This document shows positions 10,710 to 21,614 of a stretch of DNA of 64,000 nucleotides, piece by piece. The position numbers were made by a program, and so were the translations under genes. This stretch comes from Endomychus coccineus (lineage: Eukaryota; Arthropoda; Insecta; Coleoptera; Endomychidae). Location: assembly GCA_958510875.1 (NCBI GenBank), contig OY294067.1, positions 59,346,039 to 59,410,038 of the forward strand, in the 5' to 3' direction. The first letter of the stretch is position 1. Each line of letters opens with the position of its first letter. Below the pieces are notes generated by a model, which saw only the letters and a program-made list of their open reading frames with translations, searched no databases and was not told the origin of the DNA.

Positions 10710-13058
10710 ACACAGTAAAAAATTCAGAGTGAACATTTCACTTTAAGTAACACTAAAAACATTCTATATAGGTCCAATGTTTTTAGTGGGAAATATTCAC
10801 TCTGCATCTAGAGTAAATTTTAATGGTAACTTTACTCTAACGTTAGTGTTAAATAGTCGCTTTATTTAGAGAATCTTTTACTCTACAGCAGATTAGATGC
10901 AACATAACCAGAGTTGGAAACAAATCTAGCTAGTGTTCAAATATACACTGAGAAACTCTAAATTGTGTGAATTAACAAATGTAAGTATATCCAAATTACT
11001 ATTTTAGTGTAATATTACACTCACTTTGGTAAAAAAATATCGTTTTCAGTGTATGTTAACTCTACCCAGTGTTGGATTTAGACTGATTTTGGTAAACAAA
11101 ATACTGTTTTTAGTGTACGTTAATTCTAGCTCTGCACTACATAGTGTTTGGTAAATGAAGAATACACTACTTGCGAATACAAAATGTTTATTTAAAAATA
11201 AATTTATTATGGCGTAATAGGTACAACTGAGCAATTCCGATGAATTGACGAATATGTGGAACGTTTAAATCTGAATACTATCGAATATATGATACATAAA
11301 AATTAAACAGTATTTTAAAAATAATGTAAAAGGCAGAGGTTTGTGTGACCTTGTATAATAGCAAATTGTTCGTATTCTTCATATATAGTGTTGCTCCACT
11401 TTGGCCACCTTCGAGCAATGGATATACTTCAGCTTAATAAAATTCATCATATAGGTTACCTGTAACATATTATCTTTGTGAGAATATAATCCATTATACA
11501 TCATATTTGAAGGATCGATCAATATGACCCACACTTCAGATCGTTCAGATCGGTTCGTTAGAATCCCTATTTGACCTTCGCTACAGTATTTGCAATGTGG
11601 GGTCACAACTGAACCTTCACAAAATGGCAGTAAATGTAATATCAAAAAATAATGTACGATGTACCTCACTATTAGGTTATGTCTACTATGGTGTACGAGT
11701 AACTTTCGGTGGTGCCTCTGATTAATATTATGAACCAGAAATTGGGGTTAAGGCGTTTGATTTGAACTAAAACACATTTCAACACCTCTATTATTTGACT
11801 ATGTCCAGTTTACTACTAAGTAGATTATATTAAGAAGATTAAACAACAACACTTACCTTATAAGAACAAATAAAGCTACACAGGTCACGATTTAAGTCCA
11901 GTAAACACACAACACAGGTTGAAGCTTGAAGAAAGAATAAAAGCCGCTAACGTAAAGCCAATGCGGGTACTCAGGGTAACGTGTTGGATGCGGATTGAAC
12001 CGAACTGCATTTCGCAATTGGCAGTGTCAGAACACTCTAGTTAGTGCAATATTTCTATGCATTTGACACTCCTAGTGTAAACCTAGAACATTCGACACTA
12101 AAACAATTTAAATGTAATTTTGTAGTGTGAGTAATAAACATTAAAAAGTAGAACAACTCAACTAGAGTAGTGTAGTGTAAACAGCATCGCTCACCAATTC
12201 TAGTGTTACAAAAAATAGTCATTTAACACTTAAAATTCACTCTAAATTTTTTACCCATTACACTAGCTGTTTTACACGGACCCAATTTCTTACTGTGTAC
12301 CTAATTAAACCTCAGATTCGTAATCAGCGATCTCAAAAACCATCAAGTACCCATTTTTAACAAAAAAACTAAAAAATCTACTATTTTCATGAGAAAATGA
12401 CTATACTTCCGGTCCGCTATTTCGAATTTACCTAATTAGACCTCAGATTCGTAATCAGCGACCTCGAAAACCCTCACTAACCTATTTTCAGCAAAAAAAA
12501 AATAAATAAACATGATTTTCATTAGAAAATGACTCTACTTCCGGTCCGTCATTCTGAATTAACCTAATTAGACCTCAGATTCGTAATCAGCGACCTCGAA
12601 AACCCCCGACTACGTATTTCAAGGCAAAATGTCCATTCTAAATTTTTTTATGGAAAATAGCTTGAATTTCCCAAATTGGACCCCGGATTCGTGATGAGCG
12701 ACCTCGAAAACCCCCCGAGTACAGATTTTCAAGGCAACATTGTCATTTAAAAAAATGTTTTTTGAAAGCTCAATTTCAGGGGTAAGGCAAACGGGTTAAG
12801 TGTAATGCATACTCCTGGGCAGGCCCGGATTTAGAAATTTGCCGCCCCTAGGCAGTTGCCAAAATTGCCGCCCCTCCACCACCCTTGAAATTTCTTAAAT
12901 GGTGGAATTAGTTTGTTTTATTCAATAGAATGCATTTTTCTGAAAGCAAATATTTTATTTAATTATAATCAGTAGCCTTATAATAATGAGGTATATGACC
13001 TAATGTCATTCAACAATACCATTATTTATGCTATTGTCTTTTGTACAAAAATTATTGC

Positions 13059-13247
13059 TTATTGGCCCAAATTTTTACGTCTTGTTTTTAGAATGGCAAA
13101 GTTATTGCTAATGTCATCACAATCTAGAGACATGAGAAAATCTGATTCTATAGTTAACAAAGCAAGTGCATTTAATCGTTCCGCAACCAGTTTTGATCTC
13201 AAATAGTTTTTTACTCGCCGCAGCACGGAAAATGAACGCTGTTGCAA
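13059..13247 (-). pseudogene. hAT transposase C-terminal dimerisation fragment
   Basis: About 60 residues survive on the minus strand. They read like the hAT C-terminal dimerisation helix: a RSFSVLRRVKNYLRS block followed by ERLNALALLTIE, matching the (E)RSFS.L...K.yLRs...eRLn.LAll.ie pattern of the Tip100/ZMYM-type hAT group. The catalytic core, N-terminal zinc finger and the upstream glutamate-containing part are missing. The downstream sequence is interrupted by a Harbinger-type MITE only 100 bp away. The frame is therefore a relic. Family assignment rests on this motif and on the 8-bp duplication around the element. Confidence 0.75.
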
Positions 13248-13348
13248 GCTTCATAATAATACTGCATGTCCAGTCCACCCGGTATAAGCGAATTTGAATT
13301 TGCCGCTCGATTTTCGGCCGCCATTTTAACAGCGTTATAACGCCGTAA

Positions 13349-13491
13349 AGCCCCCATTACATGGCGAGCGTCGGACGCGGGCGTCGGCGTCGAGCGTTTA
13401 TGCGTAGTAACATCTACGCATGCCGCTGGCCATAAACGCTCGACGCCAACGCTCGACGCCCGCGCCCGACGCTCGTCATGTAATCGCACCT
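13349..13491. mobile_element. GC-rich PIF/Harbinger-type MITE
   Basis: A 143-bp near-palindrome with arms rich in GCGTCGAGCGTTTATG-type sequence is flanked by TAA at 13346-13348 and 13492-13494, the typical PIF/Harbinger target duplication. The right end, read inverted, starts AGGTGCGATTACATG, similar to the start of the Harbinger-type element at 42316-43047. Its GC content is far above its surroundings. It is the innermost insertion of the nest. Confidence 0.8.
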
Positions 13492-14296
13492 TAACAAACC
13501 GGGGATCAATCGAAAACCCTATTACTTGTTACCGAACCTCACTTTTTTGGCAATTCGTTTTTGATATTTTCATTTCAAAACTGTATTTTTAAAGTGATAA
13601 ACAATGAATAAATTACAGCGTGCCTTTTCAAATTCAATTTTGTAGCCTTACTCTACACTATTTTTACGCTTTTTAAAGTTTGATCCTATTTTCAGTTATT
13701 AAAATCCATGAACTGCTTGTTGAGCATTCAAGTTTTTTCTACAATAGATAAAGTTAGATAAACTGTTATACAAAAATCATTGCTGTTTTTTCCGATGTTG
13801 ATTTTTATGAATCTGTTTGTAGGAAAAATTTTATTTGTAAATATAACAAACCTGAAATTTATGCCATTGAAACTTGTCGCAGCACACGTATTGTTGACAA
13901 TGAATTAACACAATGAATTCTCGACCGCCAATGTTCGTAAATAATCACAGAGGAGGTTATGTTTTATTTCACAACACGTATAGGAGAAATCAACATGATT
14001 ATATAGAAACTTATCGAATATTCGATATTAAGTCAGTGTCGAGATGACTCTATTTTTCTCGATTCAGACATTTTCCACTTTTGATGTTGGTACGCGTGCC
14101 AACAAACCAGGCGGGAAATTCAATTCCCGCGAATTGAACAAGTTTTCGAAGTTTTCGCTAAAATTTGCCGCCCCTCAATTCTTGCCGCTCTAGGCGACTG
14201 CCTACAATACCTGCATGGTAAATCCGGGCCTGCTCCTGGGGGCCCAAGAAACTATGCAAAAAGATTATTTCAAATCCCAGCTACTTCCCCACTTTA

Positions 14297-15390
14297 ACAC
14301 GTAACCCGGCTTATTTACTGGACCAAACAGCTTTTATCTGATCTGCATGAAGATCAAATATAGGAAACATCCGATTAATAGTTGTCATTGAAACAGAAAG
14401 TGCAGTACTGTTCTGCTGCTACGTCCAATGTTTCCATTCTAACAATTATTTGTAAATTCTCAGCTGACTCCATCATAATTATACGGTGGTATTCTTTCAT
14501 TTCTCGTTTTATTCCGACATCGAATGAGGTACAAATTGTTTCGAGTCATCCATACCAATCTTACGAATTCCAGTGAAATCGGAGCCAAACGTAATAAGAG
14601 AGTCCACCGTCGTGGAAGCAATCTTATAACATGTCTCTTTCGAAGCGAATCCCATTTCTACAAAACTGTAATATAATGCATTTACATTTTTATATTGTTA
14701 TCCGTTTCGTGACGCATCGCAGAAGGATTCGACTATATGCCTCACATAATAAAATCGATGTGAATTTCCCTTTTTTATTTGTTAAGAGCGTGCGTGCCGA
14801 CGACCTGAAAGTTCTCATCTACATTGCGATTCACATCTATATGTGAACAAGTAATCGATAGTTTACGTCAAGATTGTACTTTGTCATACATGAAGTTCTT
14901 CGTTTAACTGAAGGAATAAATTCGAATGACCTACCGACCATTATAACTGTTCATATTAAGTAGGCTCAACAGTATCATTTCCACTTAAATGTAGATATAC
15001 ATGTATAAAAGCGAGTGTAAAAGAATTGTAGGCGATTTTCTGGGTTATTGCCCTTTAACAGTACTGTGAATCGTTCCTGATGCAAAGCCATTATTATTCT
15101 TATTAACTTAAAACCACGCAATGTCGATTATATCTACTAGGGTTCCTCCTCAATGTATAATAGAGCCGTTGAAGCTGGTTTCATTTTAGAACTAGAAGGA
15201 TTTGTAAATTTTACTCACGATTGATGATAATTCTATATTTAGTGCAGCCAAAAGGTATAAAAATAGGCCAAAGCCGTAAATCCTTGGGAAATGGATCGAT
15301 TTTGATGAGACAGAGTGCATTCTCTTCAGAATGTCATCAGAAAAAAAGTTAACCACAAATAAGTTGCGCAAATTGTTTGATATGAATAGA
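14297..15390. other. Unassigned region
   Basis: No recognisable gene or element. Short frames such as 14382-14576 and 14631-14846 have no domain and no coding signature I can see. Confidence 0.5.
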
Positions 15391-15872
15391 TAACTTCTAG
15401 GTAAATAGGTCACACTAACACATATGCTTATTATTTTCGTCTTAACATAGGTTTCGGTCTCACGACCATCATCAGAAAACGTATTATGTCTAAAACGGGA
15501 TTTCTTAAAACTGATTGTATTAGCACAAAGCTACCTTAGCGCACAAGTTTCAATTAAAAATGCCCACTTCGCCGAAACGAACAGAAACACGAATAATCGA
15601 AATTGTAACACATTGATGTTTCAAGTATATGAAATGTAACATAACGCTCAAGTATCTACTTACGAGCCAGATGTTAAAGATTTATGAGGTAATAGAAAAA
15701 GGTTGTCAGACCATACTATAAATATTACTATTTGAGCATTCTGCCTAAAATATACTTTTAACATTATAAAGACGCATGTAGGAATTTGCTAGGGTTTTAA
15801 TTAATTAAATTAGTATAAGTCTGACTTGATGACTGAATATCTGTTCTATGATTTACAGACTTGGAGTTACGT
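15391..15872 (-). mobile_element. PLE-A fragment, minus strand
   Basis: Reading the minus strand: 'gtctgtaaatcatagaacag', 'aattaattaaaaccctag', 'cctacatgcgtctttataatg', 'catctggctcgtaagtag', a gap, then 'cgattattcgtgtttctg' and the hammerhead. It lacks the ~100 bp seen between 17240 and 17340. It meets a plus-strand piece head-to-head at about 15873. Confidence 0.7.
15438..15482 (-). ncRNA. Hammerhead ribozyme remnant with broken stem III (PLE-A)
   Basis: The minus strand keeps CTGATGA, the extra T, stem II GGTC/GTGA/GACC and GAAA. Stem III has become ACCTATGT, which still allows A:T but disrupts the neighbouring pairs, and stem I 5' strand reads CGTTTT. Activity is unlikely. Confidence 0.65.
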
Positions 15873-15875
15873 TTG

Positions 15876-16010
15876 TTTTTATTTAGACATAATATGTCTT
15901 CTGATGATGGTCGTAAGACCGAAACGTACGTAAAGACGAAAATAATAAACATATGCGTTAGTGTGACCTATTTCCCGAGAATTTATATACAATTCTTAAC
16001 TGGGTCAATA
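15876..16010 (+). mobile_element. PLE-A terminal fragment, plus strand
   Basis: It starts in 'tttagacataatatgtctt', continues through the hammerhead and ends 'gtgacctatttcccgagaatttata'. It lies head-to-head with the preceding minus-strand piece. The sequence that follows (to 16292) is a repeat shared with 31.5-31.8 kb. Confidence 0.75.
15895..15938 (+). ncRNA. Hammerhead ribozyme, complete (PLE-A)
   Basis: Stem I TGTCTT/AAGACG (outer T:G pair), CTGATGA, extra T, stem II GGTC/GTAA/GACC, GAA-A, stem III ACG/TA/CGT and A17 at the cleavage position. Every core base is present, so this is one of the best candidates for activity. Confidence 0.85.
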
Positions 16011-16292
16011 ATCATTATTAAGTTTGTTTTATTAGTGAACCTATTTTTAAAATTTTATTATATAGAAGATAATGCAATCGAAGAATATAAGAAAATCACT
16101 TTTGTTAGATCTTTTATTGAATCGCCCAGAATGATGTAATACACATATTGTCGAATCTAACAATCAATAAATTAATACCATTGATGGAATAATTACAAAA
16201 GCTAGCAGATTAAATATTTAGAAGTAACGGAAGTCTCTACCAAGTATGCTGCTCCATTAGACAACACATTTGCAGACAAGGAGAGAGAATTA
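15990..16292. repeat. Dispersed repeat flanking a PLE end (shared with 31520-31830)
   Basis: About 300 bp, including 'atcgcccagaatgatgtaat' and 'gtctctaccaagtatgctg', recur inverted at 31520-31830, with a few small indels. In both places it directly adjoins the PLE-A terminus. It could be an internal part of a longer PLE, such as the 5' untranslated region, or a segmental copy made together with the PLE. Confidence 0.7.
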
Positions 16293-16672
16293 GTATGAAT
16301 CTGACTTGCTGACTGAATATCTGTTCTATGATATACAGACTTGGAATCACGTTTTATGTTAATCATTTCCAGGATAGTTCTTTTATTATAATTGGTTTCC
16401 TTAGTTAAAATATTAACATTGCAGTGTTTAGCAAGAGCGGTGGAGTTTTCTAAATTTTTGTTTCTTATACTACACTTATGGCCATACATTCTTTTTTGCA
16501 AATATTGCTTAGAGATTCCTGTATAAGTTCCATCGCAATTTAAACAATTAATTTGTATGGGTTTGTTAATCTTTAGGTATTAAAGGTTTTAGATTTGAAA
16601 AATATTTCCTAACACAGTTAGTAGGTTTATGTGCAACATTTATATCATACTTTTTAAAACATTTCTTAATCA
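16293..16672 (-). pseudogene. PLE-A GIY-YIG domain and 3' tail fragment
   Basis: On the minus strand this encodes the end of the PLE protein: a YGHKCSIRNKNLENSTALAKH block, a NILTKETNYNKRTILEMI block and the IKRDSKSVYHRTDIQS tail. Upstream (16500-16670) is the GIY-YIG core in pieces, with the usual 'Cys-x2-Cys' spacing partly kept but frames broken. The same order is seen at 49640-50007. Reverse transcriptase is absent. It joins, tail to tail, a plus-strand copy at about 16675. Confidence 0.75.
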
Positions 16673-16674
16673 AA

Positions 16675-17605
16675 ATCTATAATGGAACGTCATATATAAA
16701 TAACATAAACGGTAATACAGATAATTTTATAACATTACCATACTTTCCGGAGACCTGAGAGAAAATTAAGAAATGTTAAAAAAGAATGATATAAATGTTG
16801 TGGATAAACCTACAAACTGTGTTGGGAAATATTTTAAAATCTAAAACCTTTAATACACAAAGATAAACAAACCCACACAGTGTGCAAATTAAATTGCTTA
16901 GATTACGATGGGACTTAAACAGGAATCTGTAAACAATCAACTCGTTTACAAAAATGTTGATATTTCAACTTACGGAAACCAATTATTATAAAAGATCTAT
17001 TCTGGAGATAATTCACATAAAACGTGACTCTAAGTCTGTAAATCATAGAACAGATATTCAGTCGTTGAGTCAGATTTATACTAATTAAATTAATTAAAAC
17101 CTTCATAAATTCCTACATGCCTCTTTATAATGTTAAAAGTATTAGATAAAATGCTCAAATAGCAATATTTCTTATAAGGTCTAACAACCTTTTTCTATTA
17201 CCTCTTAAATCTTTAACATCTGGTTCGAAAGTGGATACTTGAGCGTTATATTTTTTGGTTTCAGTCGTATACAGACTTTGTTTAACATGAGTTCGTATAT
17301 TATAAGAAAATTTCTAAGCAGTGGATTCTTGATACATATACATATACTTAAAACATTTATGTGTTGTTAAAGTTTCGATTATTCGTGTTTCTGTTCGTTT
17401 TGGCGACGTGGGCATTTTCAATTGAAATTGGCGCGATAAGGCCGCTTTGTGCTGATACAATTAGTTTTAAGAAATCCCGTTTTAGACATAACACGTCTTC
17501 TGATGATGATCGTGAGACCGAAACGTATGTAAAGACGAAAATAACAAGCATATTTGTTAGTGAGACCTATTTCCCGAGAATTTATCGATTATCTAAAATT
17601 TATTT
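16675..17605 (+). mobile_element. PLE-A 3' half, plus strand
   Basis: This piece carries the broken GIY-YIG region (16680-16950), the 'aaagatctattctggagat' tail, the 'aattaattaaaacctt' and 'catctggttcgaaagtgg' blocks, then the complete terminal region with hammerhead. It ends at 'gtgagacctatttcccgagaatttat'. It is the longest continuous non-coding PLE-A 3' region apart from the LTR-interrupted copy at 44.1-46.2 kb. Confidence 0.8.
17494..17537 (+). ncRNA. Hammerhead ribozyme with stem II mismatch (PLE-A)
   Basis: Stem I is the perfect CGTCTT/AAGACG, and the core CTGATGA and GAAA are intact. Stem II has GATC opposite GACC (one A:C mismatch) and stem III has a G:T pair (ACG/TA/TGT). It may retain weak activity. 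Confidence 0.75.
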
Positions 17606-18867
17606 TATATTTAATTTATGGAAATAATCGTTTTTTATAATATATGTTTCTCATTTAATACCCAGGTAAATATTTGGATATAGATTATTCGTATAATCCA
17701 AGGCTTTTTCACAATATCTGGTTTACAAACTTGAGCTCTTTTTAGCGCAGAATGAACATTTCGTGACTTAACCTGTGCCCTTCATTTGTTGTCGGCAGGA
17801 AAAATATTTTTATTCAATAGTTGAAAACATGGTTTTATACAGCTAATATTTTTTGCTACAAATTGTTTTTTATTATTATTTAACGTAAAGTGAGTTATGG
17901 GGGCAAACCTGTATCACCACGTTCATTCAAGATGGCGCCAAAGTAAGGTGGTGAGAGCCCTACAAATTCACGTTAAAGTTTTCCTCGTGATACTCTACAA
18001 GCATTTGAAGATCCTTGGTAATAACTCCCAATTTTACTGTAGTATTATTGTATAAGTATACTGGGCAGCATTTGAAAATGGAGCATTTGAAGCAATACTT
18101 TAATATCCTAGCGGTTGACCTTCGGTCGAGCATCTACTTGTAAACAAGTGAGTGAGCAATAATGTTACAGATATCTGGCAATTTGTTGATTTCGAGGTTG
18201 ATAGATGAGTAAATATTTTCATAATCAAATATAGTCAGAAAATGGTATATCATCAGTTATATTAAATTTATGAATGTTACTTCTCATGCAGGTCGTATAT
18301 TTTCTGGTGTATTTTAAATAGTCAATTAATAAACATTTCTGCAAATGGAACTTATAACAAAAGTTATAGATTACATTTGGGAATCCCATTGTGTATTATA
18401 ACTGAGGTTCTTCCTGTACTCCCTCGTTAACCAAACAATTGGTGTAATTCTGAGTGAGATATTTTCTCAAAGTTTCGCATACCCTCGTTTGTAATTGTTG
18501 AGGAATCCCTTGTGTGTCTGGGGAACGCCACAGATGTATCTGAAATTCGCCGGAAGGCTTAATAGGAAATTACAAGGACGATGAAAACGAATGAAAATAA
18601 ACTAGAGAGGGCTGCAATTTATTGCAGCGATTTGTAGAAAAATTTAGCAAACATAGTTTCCACATTGAGAAAAAATTTCAACGAAAATAGAACATCCTTA
18701 ACTGATTGTATGACCAAGTCGCAATAATAATGAACATATTGATTGAGAAAACAAAAGACGAAACGTACAATAGTCATTTTCGGGAGATTTTATGTTTTGT
18801 GTTACAAATTTATTATAACATTTTTTTTTTAGTTCAGCCAATTATCTTACCAATATCAAACAATAAT
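17606..18867. other. Unassigned region
   Basis: No supported gene, tRNA or repeat. Only short chance frames are present. Confidence 0.5.
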
Positions 18868-19595
18868 ATATTGTTATGATTTCATTTCCTAAACAACAAA
18901 AATGATAAAATTAGAACTTACCGAACATTGAAAATCAGAAAAGATTAATAAAAAGATATTATATGGAATTAAATACAATGTTAAAAGTTAAATAATAGTT
19001 AGTATAATATAATGAACAATGTAAAACATAATAAACAACAATGTAACTAGAATAAAAGTGTAAAACAAAAACTTCAGTGAAAGTGAATAAACGTACAGTG
19101 TTACGAAGGCAGAAATCATAATTAAAATGATTACAAAAACTATCATGAGATAGCACAAACTATTGAAAAATGTTGTAGATATAAGTTAGGATTAGTAAAT
19201 TTGAATTATATAATGTTAAAGAAATGTTATTGATATGTTATATTATGTATTAGTTTTTAATAATGACAACTGTCAAATTTATAATAATTATAGGAATAAT
19301 CATATTAATAATAACCTAATCATAGGTTATCTTATACCAAAGTGTGTGGAAAAATGTAGGTAATATGAATTTAAAAAGAAGGAATCATTATCATTTAAAA
19401 TAAGATGAAAATCTCCAATAATTAAAAATTTAAAGAATACTAAGTTCTGATTGGTCGAGGCGATTTTATAGACGTCAGACTAGTAACAATGTAATAGTTC
19501 TGTCAGTTTGCAACAATCAACAAAGCATTCTTGATAGGTAAACTAAGCACCTCATTGGTTAATTTTGAAAATATTTAGCGTCGGTTTTGAAGGCC

Positions 19596-19603
19596 TATAA
19601 AAG
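19596..19603 (+). promoter_or_regulatory. TATA box of the solo LTR
   Basis: TATAAAAG lies in a GC-richer context ('aaggcctataaaaggc'). The corresponding position in the 44.4-46.0 kb copy is 'cctataaaaggaag' at about 45097, and in the inverted copy 'ccttttataggcc' at about 40028. Conservation in three copies supports a promoter function for the element. Confidence 0.65.
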
Positions 19604-20465
19604 GCATCTGAAGACAAGCCAAGTTAGTTAGCCATCAACATCTGAAGAGTCAAGGTACTCAAGCTAATCATAAAATTTCCATAACCTTAGTTTTTGGATA
19701 AACATCGGTGAACCCAAGTGTTTCAGTAGCTTCGTAAGGTTGAAAGTAACCGAAGCAAATAAGTAATTTATACAAGTCAAGTAGTGTTCCCAGTCTTCGA
19801 ACAAAGTTTTTAAAAGTTATTATAACCATAATTCACAAGTAGCATCGTATAATAGTTAGTCTTCGACAACGTTCCAATACATCATTTAAGGTTTTATATC
19901 TTTTGAAAAAGAATAAGACAAGTTAACAATTATCAACAGTTCCTGATTTCTAAAGAAGTAACCACATTGTTTACCTGTGTTTATTGTGTATATCAAAGAA
20001 ATTGTGTACCTACGGTTAAAGTGAATTATCAAATTAATAAGAAGATCAAGCCAAGTGAACATTGCCTACATTTTAAAACATATTCTTGGATATAAACTTA
20101 ACATAAGTTTATTTATTATTTCTCCATTGCATTGTTATCTGTCTGTAAATCTGAAAGAAAGATTGTAGATTATAACTTTGTAAACAAATATTAATAGTAA
20201 ATAATTTTGTGGTTAGATCATAGATCTATTTGAACATAAAACTGTTAAAATTGATACTCGAGATAAAAATAGAGTCATAGAAATATAAATATAAAAGTTT
20301 TTAACATTCAAAGAACATTGTGTTTAATTCCATATATAATTCCATAGATATAAAATAAAAAGGTAAAAGTTCATTATTCAAATCAAACAAACATTAATAA
20401 GATTCAAAATACAATAAGAAAGCTAGCCGGTAGAATTAATAATAATTCATAATTAAATAAGAAAC

Positions 20466-20582
20466 TCATAAGAGTTTAGTTAATAATTGTCACCACAACG
20501 TGGGGCAAAATAACTCATAAGACCTTTCTTAACAATTGTCACAAACGTGGGGCAAAATAAACTCATAAGAATTTTCTTAATA
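20466..20582 (+). repeat. 48-bp tandem repeat at the LTR 3' end
   Basis: Two and a half units of 'actcataaga...ttaataattgtcac...aacgtggggcaaaata' are present. The inverted copy keeps traces; the 44.4-kb copy ends within the first unit. The 'acaacgtggggc' part resembles sequence often found around LTR retroelement primer-binding sites, but no TGG start is visible. Confidence 0.55.
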
Positions 20583-20586
20583 ATAT

Positions 20587-21480
20587 ATTTACAAATAAGT
20601 ACACATTTCAGAAAGACATGTTAATAATTATGGCACCTGCAATTACGATTTGCTGTAATAAATTTGTGATAAGGAACAAAGTAACAATTTGTTATTTACA
20701 ACAAAATGTTATCCGAGGTTAATAAATGAGATCATTTATCAACTAAAACACTTTAAATATCTAGTATTATTATGCACAAATTGTCAATGTTTTTGTTCCG
20801 AGTGTTATGTAAAACTTATGTATCATAAGTACATTATATTCTCGATCATATGTTACAATTTTTTTATTACCCTAATTTAGTGAATAAATAAAGTAAAACC
20901 GACCTCATAATTTAATTTCTCAGTCATATTAATTTTTTAGTAAACGTAAAAATATTACTTGGACATACATATACATAGTACGATAAGTAAGATACTGTAA
21001 AAATACATTTATTAAAAACAATGTAATTATTGTGATGAAAACAGTGTTTCAAAACAAAGTTTAGCGTACGAATAACAGCTTTTAAATACTCATTCATTAA
21101 AGTTTACCGAAGTTATCATGTTTTTATAAACGTGAAACAATAAGCGATTAAATCTATTATTAGTTCACAGTGAATATTACATAGTCATAAATAGAACTCG
21201 TAATGCAACACCTTGGAATTATTGGTATTTATGAGTTACCCATTCCAATAAAACTAAAATATCGCTTCGAATCTTTGAAAACACGGGTTGGAAAGATAAA
21301 CAAAATGCATTGGCATTTCAATTAATGTTATGTTATTGTAATGACAGACTTCTTATACGAAAACAGTCATAGAACAAATAATTGCCAGTTGTATTTATAC
21401 GACTTTGTTATGTTTCGCCGTAGGTCAATATTAAATTTGAAAAATTTGTACAGAACCAGCTTTGATAATATTTGAAAGGG
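20587..21480. other. Unassigned AT-rich region
   Basis: I see nothing beyond short chance frames. Confidence 0.5.
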
Positions 21481-21614
21481 CCTGAATATTCGTCCGATAA
21501 TCGGATGAATATGAAAATAGGACATTCATCCTATTATCGGACCAATATCCACTTACGAGGACAAGGTGAAAAGTCCCTGAGAAATGAAACAAGGAAAGAT
21601 TTATTTTAGTCTAG

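Larger units (their letters stand above)
10300..12297. mobile_element. TA-flanked TIR element (mariner-like MITE)
   Basis: It begins CACAGAAAAAAATTTAGAG and ends with inverted 'ctctaaatttttt ... TACTGTG'. TA flanks both ends (10298-10299 and 12298-12299) inside the foldback arm, where other units read straight through 'tttacctaatt'. TA duplication suggests Tc1/mariner. The interior carries many 'tagtgtaa'/'ttacact' repeats but no transposase. The left ~95 bp is present twice (10300-10393 and 10710-10803) on either side of a PLE piece, about 10% diverged. Confidence 0.6.
12820..14232 (-). mobile_element. hAT transposon remnant
   Basis: The TIR is CAGGCCCGGATTTAG at the left and TAAATCCGGGCCTG at the right. 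A perfect 8-bp duplication, CTCCTGGG, flanks it (12812-12819 and 14233-14240), which is diagnostic with a hAT dimerisation fragment encoded inside on the minus strand (13059-13247). The subterminal sequence 'ttgccgcccct' recurs inverted near both ends. The element is inserted into the right arm of the 9.4-14.3 kb foldback element. Confidence 0.88.
9379..14296. mobile_element. Foldback element with ~125-bp repeats in its arms
   Basis: The outer ends are inverted ('aaagtggggaagtag' at 9380 against 'ctacttccccacttt' ending 14295), and the mirror symmetry continues through 'caggagtatgcatta' and 'gccccc' blocks. Each arm is largely built of diverged ~125-bp units with the motif 'gctgattacgaatctgagg', 'taggtaaattcaaaatg' and 'ccggaagtagagtcatttt'. 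About three units lie on the left (9580-9960) and about four, inverted, on the right (10145-12760). The unique centre is about 9965-10145. The right arm is split by two later insertions (10300-12297 and 12820-14232); without them the element is about 1.5 kb. No transposase is seen. Confidence 0.7.
18872..20582 (+). mobile_element. Solo LTR, copy 1
   Basis: A 1.7-kb unit begins TGTTATGATTTCATTTCC and ends near TTAATA. It recurs at 44371-45998 (+) and 39081-40756 (-), with each copy ending at the same points. Here it is flanked by ATAT (18868-18871 and 20583-20586). A TATA box with context (TATAAAAG, 19596-19603) lies mid-unit, as expected of an LTR promoter. 'gaaagctagccgg' and a 48-bp tandem repeat lie near the 3' end. 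No gag-pol is attached, so I call it a solo LTR. The superfamily cannot be told; ends are TG...TA rather than the canonical TG...CA. Confidence 0.65.

Noticed and set aside
18872..20582. Host promoter and gene at the TATA box
   Set aside because: The same TATA box and surroundings occur in three copies with defined ends, so they belong to a repeat.
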